Shown here in pieces: positions 24,101-33,100 of a stretch of DNA of 64,000 nucleotides (the first letter of the stretch is position 1; every line of letters begins with the position of its first letter). The position numbers and the translations under genes are program-made. Source of the DNA: Nipponacmea schrenckii (Eukaryota; Mollusca; Gastropoda; Lottiidae); assembly GCA_030562195.1 (NCBI GenBank), contig JAUJPP010000003.1:19933398-19997397 (forward strand), in the 5' to 3' direction. The notes beneath the pieces are model-generated. The model made no database searches. It worked only from the letters and a program-made list of their open reading frames with translations, and was not told where the DNA came from.

Positions 24101-24855
24101 ATTATTTATTACATAACTCAATACAACATCATCTATACTTCTATAATAATATATTAAAATATTATTTATTACATAACTCAATACAACATCATCTATACTT
24201 CTATAATAATATATTAAAATATTATTTATTACATAACTCAATACAACATCATCTATACTTCTATAATAATATATTAAAATATTGCTTAATACATAACTCA
24301 ATACAACATCATCTATACTTCTATAATAATATATTAAAATATTATTTATTACATAACTCAATACAACATCATCTATACTTCTATAATAATATATTAAAAT
24401 AGTTTTTTTTTTACATAACTCAATACAACACCATCTATACTTCTATAATAATATATTAAAATAGTTTTTTTTTACATAACTCAATACAGAATCATCTATA
24501 CTTCTATAATAATATATTAAAATAGTTTTTTTTTTACATAACTCAATACAGAATCATCTATACTTCTAATTAATTTAGATATTATTTAATACAAAACTGA
24601 AAACAATGTCATCTTTATTTATATGAACTTAATACATAAATGAAATGAATGGAGTTTTATGTCCTCTTAATACATCTTACTTGTATAACACTAAGTTTTT
24701 AATATTACAAAAAATAAATAATTATTATCCAGTACCTAAGAATAAATGAAGGATAAATTATGTAAATTTAGAACATACCCTAATGAATCTTGAAGGTGAT
24801 GTTTATGAAGCAGGCTTGAAACTTCTTTTTTGATAATCTCATCTTTTGTATCCAT
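18167..24855 (-). CDS. CUEDC2: CUE domain-containing protein 2
   Basis: CUEDC2 binds ubiquitin through a CUE domain; in vertebrates it regulates IKK/NF-kB signalling, steroid receptor turnover and APC/C-Cdc20. Eight exons: 24855-24779, 22470-22327, 21452-21394, 20608-20460, 20358-20188, 18973-18903, 18553-18493, 18313-18167 (879 nt, 292 aa, normal family length); all GT-AG and in phase. N-terminal conserved helix [12 protein letters not shown] and PGFLQIP lie in exon 2; exon 4 is basic and low complexity; exon 5 holds the CUE domain ([10 protein letters not shown] near 151-160, [10 protein letters not shown] near 178-187); the last exon is the strongly conserved tail ([27 protein letters not shown]). 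Intron 1 contains a decayed copy of both exons 1 and 2 and two 60-bp arrays. Introns 3 and 5 hold a microsatellite and pearl-like DNA. Confidence 0.95.
19047..20090 (-). mobile_element. Pearl-like element(s), core type 3, in CUEDC2 intron 5
   Basis: Two reversed right ends are present (19047: TTTTTATACGCCCACATATA; 19822: TTTTTATATGCCCACATATA, each followed by ATTGCAGTTGACCCTGTC and a GTCC tract), and a reversed left end near 20075 (GCTGGTGGGCGTATAG). The cores are a distinct type 3: GGTTCCTTTCGAAAACCAGC, TGACTTTTA, GGTGAGTTATGCCCCCTTT, CGTCAAATTCAGCTTGTGGG. One element appears to have inserted into, or been joined to, another. Lies antiparallel to nothing else; same strand as the host gene. 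Confidence 0.75.
20670..21190. repeat. GATGATAATA-type microsatellite/minisatellite in CUEDC2 intron 3
   Basis: Imperfect tandem repeats of AAAAAGATGATAATAGAAA and AGATGCTGATAATGC. A larger period is visible too: about 160 bases at 20780-20935 recur at 20940-21060 almost unchanged. Confidence 0.85.
21682..22023 (+). mobile_element. MITE with ~40-bp terminal inverted repeats
   Basis: Left terminus TTTAAAGGGAAGCTGCGTCT then TAGCATGAACATAAAATTT; right terminus AATTGTATGTTCATTCTAAG then ACCTAATATCCCTTTAAA. Reversing the right end reproduces the left end with few changes. About 340 bp, no coding sequence. Partial copies at 4312-4570, 22151-22235 and 35059-35174. Confidence 0.75.
21946..22360. repeat. 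~206-bp tandem duplication spanning MITE end and CUEDC2 exon 2 donor
   Basis: The block from the MITE right end through 'CTATTATGCTTGATATTTTCC' to 'TTTACCTTGGTATGTGTAAG' and 'AATCCAGGAATGTAGGCAGAC' (ending near 22150) is repeated at about 22151-22360. The second copy carries the true 3' part of CUEDC2 exon 2 with its donor; the first copy carries a near-identical decoy, including a GTAAAC donor on the minus strand at about 22116. Confidence 0.8.
22431..22857 (-). repeat. 60-bp tandem array carrying the exon 2 splice acceptor (array A)
   Basis: Seven copies of a 60-bp unit; the five nearest the exon are almost perfect. On the minus strand each unit holds a polypyrimidine-poor but intact acceptor (TATTATTATAG), the first ~30 bases of CUEDC2 exon 2 (AGTATAGATGATGTTGTATT, GAGTTATG) and then an AT-rich spacer. 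The real exon 2 begins at 22470 in the last unit. Reading is open through four further units ([20 protein letters not shown] per unit). Confidence 0.9.
23093..23165 (-). pseudogene. Decayed copy of CUEDC2 exon 1 (segment A)
   Basis: Aligns with the functional exon 1 at 24779-24855 (shared GAATCTTGAA-GGTGAT, TAAAGCAGGCT against GAAGCAGGCT, then TGTA-CC near the start codon). The ATG is gone (TCATTC in place of CCATGG on the plus strand) and the donor GTATGT is lost. Flanking promoter sequence is conserved just beyond it. Confidence 0.8.
23906..24021 (-). pseudogene. Decayed copy of CUEDC2 exon 2 (segment B)
   Basis: Retains GAATCCAGGAATGTA, TATATTTTCTTCTG and AGTAGTATCTCCTAGATCTT with CTAATATACTTAATACATAA, but lacks the donor (no TTTACCTTGG) and has lost internal bases between GGAATGTA and TATATTTTC, so it cannot splice or keep frame. 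Confidence 0.85.
23990..24570 (-). repeat. 60-bp tandem array, second copy (array B)
   Basis: About ten units of the same 60-bp repeat as at 22431-22857, longer than array A and including units with the same TTTTTTTTT variant at the far end. Reading is again open for 96 codons. It sits beside the decayed exon 2. Confidence 0.88.
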
Positions 24856-25909
24856 GGTGTTACCTCAACCAAGTTCTCCGCTGAAATGAACAGTCATAAG
24901 GTAATTAACAAAAATATGAAAATAAAAAAGTTTCATATACCGGTATGGACATTATCATTCATTAATAAAAATATAACTTGATACTGTTAGATAACCGGTC
25001 TTCCTGTTTACCACAAAAACTGGCGAAATATTTGTAACACAATCTGGCCTAGCCAATAGGTCATCACCTCAATTACATAGATTTGTCATTTAATAACTTG
25101 CAATCTACCTCTCCCCAAACAATAAAAAGGCCTCAGATGATAGAAGCATTGAAAGTTAATAAAATGAGCTTTACATGCTACTTTTATGCACATTTTTTGA
25201 ACATTATGTGAAGACCATTTTGTTTGACACACAACATGAATTTTTGTCTGCAATCATGACATCAACAATGATGTATTATACAATCAAGATTTAAAGACAT
25301 AAAGTAGATTTGAAAGCTGCAGATTGCTTTTTTTTGGTTAAGTATTATTAAGAAATTTTCTGGTGTCACATTTAGTCTAAGTTTTATAATTGACAATTCA
25401 TCCAACGGCTATAAGAAGAGTCTAATAGTCTACTCAGTAATGCTATGGAGCTGACAACGACTTTTTTATTCACAGTAAAATGAGGCTTTTCGAATGACAG
25501 CAAATCCAAAAATGGCCAGGCCAAGAGATGGTAAATAATAATATTGGCATCGACCCGATTATTTGTTGACCTATCGGTCTGGGTTTTAAACTTAAGATTG
25601 TGAGTGGAAAATAGTTTTGCCAACGTTGTGAATTTTTTCAAGACTAGCTGTCATGCTATAAATGAATTTTTAGTGACTAAAAGGCTCTCGTCAGATTAGG
25701 CCATTCATTTTTCTACTTTACCGTTTCGAATCAAAAGAAAACATAGTCTTTAACACCCAGACTTCTTTTGTCTTTCGTCGCTCAACGGTACTGGATGATA
25801 GAGGATAAAGAAAACAAAAGATTTGCCGGAAGTACAGAACATAAATCTGAAAAAGCATTGCCAGATTATGCGTTATACCTACTTCAATGATTGGTTTCTT
25901 GACTAAATG

Positions 25910-26279
25910 AAATGAAATGAAATGAATGGAGTTTTACGTCCTACTCTTCTGCACCTTATGGGCTAATGAAGACGGGCAACGCCATGCAGTGTGCAATGAG
26001 GGAAATTTTGCCAGGACAGCGGCATTAGCCTACTCTTTTTGCGATTTCCAACTGTCGAGGGATCTTTAACGTGCACAGCCTGTAGCACACGGGGCCTCGG
26101 TTTATTGTCCCATCCGAACGACTAGACGCTTTTTCCATGTCAGTCCCTCCGACCTGCATCACTGACAAGGGGAAACCGGGCTGAAAAATCCGAAAGTTCA
26201 TCTCGACCTTTGCCGGGATTGAACCCTGGACCTTCAGGTTAGCGAGCAAGCGTCTAACCCACTGAGCCACCGCGGCTCC
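25910..26279 (-). mobile_element. tRNA-derived SINE with target-site duplication
   Basis: On the minus strand the head starts GGAGCCGCGGTGGCTCAGTG, with an A box (TGGCTCAGTGG) and a B box (GGTTCAATCCC), the internal Pol III promoter of a tRNA. A central domain follows (TTCGGATGGGACAATAAACC, GGCCCCGTGTGC) and a (ATTTC)n tail. Flanks GGTTTCTTGACTAAATG (25893-25909) and GGTTTCTTGACGAAATG (from 26280) form a 17-bp target-site duplication with one mismatch, so the copy is fairly young. The open frame at 26025-26270 is a by-product. Confidence 0.9.
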
Positions 26280-26297
26280 GGTTTCTTGACGAAATGG

Positions 26298-26718
26298 ATA
26301 TTTTTTTTTATAATAGATAAAAACCTGTTTTCATGAGAATACTGTCTGTGTTCACTGGAAATGTGGGATAAATCTTTCAGGCTACACCGCGACGTGAAAA
26401 CTCCAAACCTCCATAAGACAGGTCCGATGTTATCGTAAGAGTCAAGGAGGTTAGAACCTCCTTGGTACGAATATGGAAATGCAATTTGATTTAGCCTTAG
26501 TTTCCCTAATCCGTTCTAAAATGCCTAAATTATACCAGATATTTCTAGCCTTTCCCCAGTTATAGTGGGGCTATTCTTTTGTGTATGTTTTCCTGAAAGG
26601 TACTCGGTCAACTCGCAGACAAGTTTTCTTTAGCGCACACCAAAATTGGATTGCCTATAAAACCTTTGATCAGGATTGTTCCAACCAGGGAGAGATAGAC
26701 GATAGATAGCTAACGAAA
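26298..26718. other. Unassigned DNA between SINE and repeat cluster
   Basis: No coding sequence, tRNA or recognised repeat. It lies upstream of CUEDC2 beyond the duplication. Confidence 0.4.
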
Positions 26719-29164
26719 AGATAGCTTAATATACGCCCACTGGTAACATTGAATTTGAACAATCACCGGAATGAAATTTTCAACCTTCTGGGGTTATAAA
26801 TATACATGATAGTGCATCCGAGTTCTATTAAAATGTCAAGTGTTTACCCGTTTTTAAAGAACAAGGGCAATAACAATTCATAAAATAAATTATATTCAAA
26901 TGTGGTCATCCTTGGGTGACTCAATTTCAGCACCAGTTTCGTTAAATCCACCTATTGTGCTTCCTTCCTTGTTCGATACAAAAACAAAATGGCTTGCCAG
27001 GCAAGGTAGCATACGACCAATGGGAGCATGGAATTTGAAAGATAGCTTGCCAGGCAAGGTAATATACGCCCACTGGCAGCATTTATTTCAAATAAAAACT
27101 TTTCAGTAAGGTTACAATAAGTGGAATGAATTATTCAACCTACCAACCTATTTTATTCTAGGGTCTCTAGTTTCATTAAAAACTGTCAAGAATTGTACCT
27201 AATAACAACTCATTAAATATTTTTCGGTATTTTTATGATTTGCAATAGGGTTCACCCTTAATATTTTGATATTTTTAATTCTTAATAAGGCTCATCCTTG
27301 GTTGATATTAAACAATTTCAGCGAGTTTTGTCAAAAAGGAATGTTTAGAGTGTTCACAAGCCAAAGTTGAAAGCGTTTTTGAAAACAGGCGCAATAACTG
27401 ACACTAAATATTTTTCGATTTATCTGATTTTCAATAGGGTTTATCCTTGTGAGAAAACAAATACTAAAGCCAAGTTACATCAAAATCCATTCAAAATTGT
27501 TCTTTCTAGAGTGTTTGCGAGTTAAATTGAACGCGTTTTCAAAAACAAGGTCAATAACTTGTACTAAATATTTTTCGATTTTCAATAGGGTTCATCCTTG
27601 GGAGACAACAAATACTCCAGCCAAGTTACATCAAAATCCATTAAAAATTGTTCTTTCTAGAGTGTTTACAAGCTAAAATTGAACGCGTTTTCAAGAACAA
27701 GGGCTATAACTTACACTAAATATATTTCTATTTATTTGATTTATAATAGGGTTCATCCTTGGGTAAAAACAAATACTCAAGCCAAAGTTAATCAAAATCC
27801 ATTAAGAATAGTTCTTTCTAGAGTGTTTACAAGCTAAAATTGAATGCGTTTTCAAGAACAAGGGCAGTAACTCATACTAAAGAAATTTTTCAATTTAGCT
27901 GATTTTCAATAGGGTTCAAACTTGAGTTATAACACACTCTCACACCAAGTTTCATCGAAATCCATCAAGAATTGTGCCATGTAGAGTGTTTACGAGACAA
28001 AAATCGAACGCGTTTAAAAGAACAAGGGCAATAATTCATATTAGATATATTTTGATATTTTTAATTTTCAATTAGGCTCATCCCTTGCGATATCCAACAA
28101 TTTCAGTGAGTTTTGTCAACATAGGTCATGAATTGTACCTTCTAGAGTGTTTATTAGCCAAAAAGTTAAACCCGTTTTCAAACACAAGGGCAATAACTGA
28201 CACTAAATATATTTCGATTTATTTGATTTTCAATAAGGTTCATCCTTGGGTAAAAACAAATACTCAAGCCAAGTTTTATCAAAATCCATTAAGAATTGTT
28301 CTTTCTAGAGTGCTTACAAGCTAAAATTGAACGCGTTTTCAAACACAAGGGCAATAACTGATACTAAATATTTTTCGATTTAAATGAATTTCAATAGGGT
28401 TCATCCTTAGGTGATTACAAATACTCATGCCAAGTTATGTCAAAATTGCTCAAGAATTGTGAATTGTAGAGTGTTTACAAGGCAAAAATCCAACACATTT
28501 TATAGAACAAGGGCAATAATTCCTATTAAATATATTTTCAAAAGGGTTCATTCTTTGGTGATATTAAACAATTTCAGCAAGTTTCGTCAAAATCGGTCAA
28601 TAACTGTGCTTTGTAGAGTGTTTACAAGCTAAAAATTGAGCGTGTTTTCAAAAACAAGGGCAATAACTGATTAATTTTTTTTCGATTTGACTGGTTTTCA
28701 ATAGGCTTCATCCTTGGGTGATAACAAATACTCAGGCCAAGTTTCATTAAAATCCATTAAAAATTGTTCTCTCAAGAGTGTTTACAAGCTAAAATTGAAC
28801 GCGTTTTCAAGAACAAGGGCAATAACTCATACTAAATGTTTTTTGATTTCGCTGATTTTCGATAGGGTTTATCCTTGAGTTATAACATACTCTCACACCA
28901 AGTTTCATCAAAATCAGTCAAGAATTGCACGTTGTAGAGTGTTTACGAGCCATTCAAGAACAAGGGCACGAACTCATACTAATTTTTTTCCGATTTCGCT
29001 GATTTTCAATAGGGTTCATCCTTGCGTGATCATTAACACTCATATTAAGTTTCATCTAAATCCGTCAAGAATTACACCGTGTAGAGTGTTTACGAGCAAT
29101 TGTGGACGGACGGACGGATGTGGGTGACGACAATATACGCCCCCCATTTCATGTGGGCGTATAA
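26719..29164 (+). mobile_element. Pearl-like element, core type 1, with stacked left ends
   Basis: Three left-end sequences follow one another at 26719, 26990 and 27038 (the last being AGATAGCTTGCCAGGCAAGG, then TAATATACGCCCACTGGCAG), suggesting nested insertion or terminal duplication. About twelve type 1 cores follow, then a GGACGGACGGACGGATG microsatellite and CATTTCATGTGGGCGTATAA at 29145-29164. It is closely similar, unit by unit, to the inverted copy at 60585-62758. Confidence 0.85.
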
Positions 29165-30118
29165 AAATAAATTAAGCAATAACTTTAAAAAACATTCACT
29201 GAATGAATATTGAAGTAGCTTATATTGCACCCAATCATTTTGAAATTTTACAAAGTCAAGGGCAAAAACTCAAAAAACATTCTTAAAAAAAGTCCAAAAT
29301 TCAAACTTGACTAATGTTTTATCAATTCTGATGCTTACACCAAGTTCCATCAAAATCCTTTGAAAATGAAAGCTTATTGCCACCACAGTAGAATATCGAC
29401 GCAATTTCACTAAGTCAAGGGCAATAACTCAAAACAGTTCATTGAAAAACTGTCAAATTCAAACTTGACTGAGGTCTAATCAATTCCAATGCTCACACCA
29501 ACTTTTAAATCCATTGAAAATTGTAGCTTTTATTTTGTCTACAACAAATATAGAGGCAGGGGCAATAACTCAAAACTGTCTCGTAAAAATCTAACTTGGC
29601 CGTAGTCTTCAATTCCAATGCTCATACCAAGTTTCATTAAAATCCAAAGAAAATTGTAGCTTCTATAGTGTCTACAACAAATGTCGACAGACTGACAGGG
29701 GCGACGACAATTTACGTCCACATATTCATATGTGAAAATTAAAATAATTAAGTTCTGCCAATAAAACCATTTATTTTCAAACGTCACGTGTGGGTAAAAA
29801 CACTTCCTCAGGGGTGAAAACACAATCACAATCAAAAAAGAAAAAGACTGTTAAAATGATGACATAACATCATGGCTACATTTTATTTGGAATCTACATA
29901 TTCATGGGGCGTATAAAAAAAGGGCAAGAACTGATAATATTTTTCCATTTATCTGATTTTCAATAGGTTTCATTCTGGAATAACATTCACACCAAGTTAT
30001 GAGAAAATCTGTAATCTTTCAAGAATTGTGCCTTTTCCAGTGTTTAAGCATTGTGAATGGACAGACCAGACTGATATGAGTGACAACAAAATAAGCTCTA
30101 TTTCATGTAGGCATATAA
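29165..30118 (+). mobile_element. Truncated pearl-like elements (core type 2, then type 1)
   Basis: 29165-29745 holds type 2 cores (CAAGGGCAATAACTCAAA, CCAAGTTTCATTAAAATCC) ending in ACAGGGGCGACGACAATTTA and CGTCCACATATTC. A short second piece ends at 29898-29912 (GGGGCGTATAAAAAA), and a third type 1 piece runs to 30118 with GTGACAACAAAATAAGC and GTAGGCATATAAAAAG. Left ends are missing in all. Confidence 0.7.
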
Positions 30119-30148
30119 AAAGACAGTTTGAAGTTTTCATTTTTTTAT

Positions 30149-30154
30149 TTTATT
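30149..30154 (-). terminator. Poly(A) signal of RPS4
   Basis: AATAAA on the minus strand, 18 bases past the RPS4 stop codon. A very short 3' UTR is usual for ribosomal protein genes. Confidence 0.75.
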
Positions 30155-30171
30155 GGTGCAATGACCACATT

Positions 30172-33100
30172 TTAAGATGAAGATGCAGCAGCAACTGCAG
30201 CAATTCTTTTATCTCTTTCTTCTGTAATCGACAGTTTAATACCTTTACCCTTGGGTAAAGAGATCCATGGTTTACTACCTTTACCAATAACAAATACATA
30301 GTTCATTCTGAAATGAAGATAAGGAATAGAGATTTTCATCTTTAAATAAATCTGAACTGCAACACGAAATCCAAATTATTGAAAGCCCAATGTGCTAAAT
30401 ATGACCTAATGAATAGTGATAGTTATGATATACAAGTTAATTGATGAATATTATGTGTACTAACATTTGGTAATGCTATTAAGTTATAGAACTGAATAAC
30501 GACCGTCTGAAAGATTTTATTTTGGCTTACTTTTGACCACCACAATTCGTACAGAATTGAAGTGACTTCGATCAAGCCATGCAAAATGAGTTTAAAGCGT
30601 ACCTGGTAGCAAAAGTGTGTCCTTGGGCATCTTTAATATGAACAATATCAAAAGAACCAGGATGTTTTTCTTTGGATTGGATAGTACCAACTCTTCCCAA
30701 GTTATGACCTCCTGTCAACATACAGACATTACCTGAAATCAAATTTAATTTTTTTGTATGTGTATAAAACATGTAAGATCTGGCTAACTTGAACAACAAG
30801 CGATTGCCTAGCAAGATACACCCACTTTAAAATATATTTTCTGTTTTAACACAGGCAGAAACTCCAACATTATTTAGGTCTAATCAAAGTTCTCAATGTA
30901 AACGATCACACCAAATTTGATTCAAATCAGATAAACCTAGTCTCTATTGTATTTACCTGCTAATTTTCAGGAGTTTGGACTAAGTCAAGGGCAATAACTC
31001 AAATGAACTTGTTCAAGAACTCATCAATAAAAATGATCACATCAAATTTCATTCAAATCAGATAAAAACTGTATTGTCTATTGCAAACACAAACCAATTT
31101 CGCAGTGTTTTGTCAATTCAAGTGCAATAACTCAAAAACTTGCCAATTTCTTACTTGACCAAGATCTCAACTTCAATGATCACAGCAAATTTCAATGAAA
31201 TCAGATGAAAACTGTTGTCTCTGTGGTTTTCACAAGACTGTTTTGACACGCTTTGACTAAGTCATGGGCAATAACTCAAAAAATGTTCACCAAATAATTG
31301 TCACTATCAAACTTTTTTAAAGATCTCATCCATATAAATGATAACACAAAATTTCATTCAAATCCAATGAAAATTCTGATCTCTATCGCGTTCACAAGCC
31401 AATTTTGACGGGTTTTAACCAAGTCAAATGCTATAAGTCAAAAACCATCGAAAATTCGCCTATTTCGTATTTGTCCAAGATCTCATCAATATAAATGATC
31501 ACAGCAAATTTCATTCAAATCCATTGAAAACTGTTGTCTATCGCGGTCACAAGCTAATTTTGATGAGTTTTGACTAAGACAAGTGCAATAACTCAAAAAC
31601 CGTTTGTTGAAAAATCAATTTCGAACTTGTCCGAGATCTCATATATAAATGATCACAGGTTTCATTTAAATCGATTGAAAACTGTTTTCTCTATCGCGTT
31701 CACAAGCCAATTTTGATGCGTTTTGACTAAGTCAAGTGCAATAACTCAAATACCGTTCATCGAAAAGTCACCAATTTCAAACTTGTCCGAGATCTCATCA
31801 ATGTAAATGATCACAGCAAGTTTCATTCAAATCTGATAAATACTGTAGTTCTTATTGCGTTCACAAGCAATTGTGGATGGACAGAGAGACAGGGGTGACG
31901 ACAATATACGACCACATTATATTGTGGGCGTATAAAAACTTAGCAGTACAGTAACAATCAGCAGAATGAAACATTCAACCTATAGTCATATTTATACTTT
32001 GTGATTTTCAACAAGTTTCATAAAAATCTGTAAAGAATTGTGCCTTGTAGACATGCAAAAAATCGAACTCGTTTTAAAGAACATGGGCAATAATTCATAT
32101 TAATTATATTTGATTTTCAAAATGTCTCATCCTTGGGTGATATCAAACAATTTCAGGAAGTTTTGTAAAAATTGTTCATGAATTGTGCCTTCTAAAGTGT
32201 TTGAGCCAAAAAGTTAGAAATGGATTTAAAAAACAAGGGCAATAACTGACACTAAATATATTTCAATTGGTCTGATTTTCAATAGGGATCATCCTCGAGT
32301 TTTAACATTCACATCAAGTTTAATAAAAATCTGTCAAGAATTTCAGACTGTTTTACAAGCCAAGAACAAGAACTCGTACAAAATTTTTTCTGATTTCGCA
32401 GACGGATGGACATGGATGACAATATACGCCCCTATTCCATGTGGGCATATAGAAAGGCAAAGATATGAATATTGATCAAATTCAAATTCTGTGAGATATC
32501 AAGTAACATTAGTTTAATGGTATGTACTAACATTTGGTAATGCTATAAAGTTATTGTAGAACTGGATAGCGACCGTCTGAAAGATTTTATTTTGGCTTAC
32601 TTTTGACCACCACAATTCGTACAGAATTGAAGTGACTTCGATCAAGCCTTGGAATTGATTGTGAAAGATTGTCTGCAAACCTGGCCAACTAACCAGGCTT
32701 ACATTTAAGAGGTATCAAACTACCAAAGCAAACAAAATTTAAGGAATAGTGCTAGATTTATTACACTAAACAAACTAACATCTTTAGCAAGAAGTTTAAC
32801 TGGAACAATTTAATTCAAGAATTAACAAAACAAAAATTAAACTGCAATATCCAAAATGAAAAATTTCGTGCAATAAATAAATTTTTGGTTCATAAATGAT
32901 CTAATAATAAATTATTAACTCACCAGCTTCAAATTTAATATAATCCTTTATTTTACCAGTCTCTATATCCACCATAACAGTATCATGGACTTTGATTGCT
33001 GGATCTGGGTATCTTATAGTTTTTCCATCATGAGTTGCAATATAAGGAATCGCCTTTTGACCCAACTGTTGTTTCTTGACACTACACAATTTATACTGAA

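Larger units (their letters stand above)
22327..25735 (-). repeat. Tandem segmental duplication of the CUEDC2 5' end
   Basis: Segment A (about 22327-23905) and segment B (about 23906-25735) align along their length: exon 2, the 60-bp array, exon 1, and the upstream flank (for example TACCGGTATGGACATTAT at 23224 and 24939; TTAATAACTTGC at 23355 and 25090; TTTTTGGTTAAGTATTATT at 23560 and 25331; TTTTTTCAAGACTAGCTG in both). Segment B keeps a working exon 1, segment A keeps a working exon 2; the partner copies are decayed. Confidence 0.85.

Noticed and set aside
20455..25735. Spaced repeats resembling a CRISPR array (60-bp units)
   Set aside because: Units are contiguous tandem repeats without variable spacers, in a eukaryotic intron.
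26025..26270. 81-codon minus-strand frame beginning MAQWVRRLLANLK
   Set aside because: It is the translation of a tRNA-derived SINE (A and B boxes, target-site duplication).
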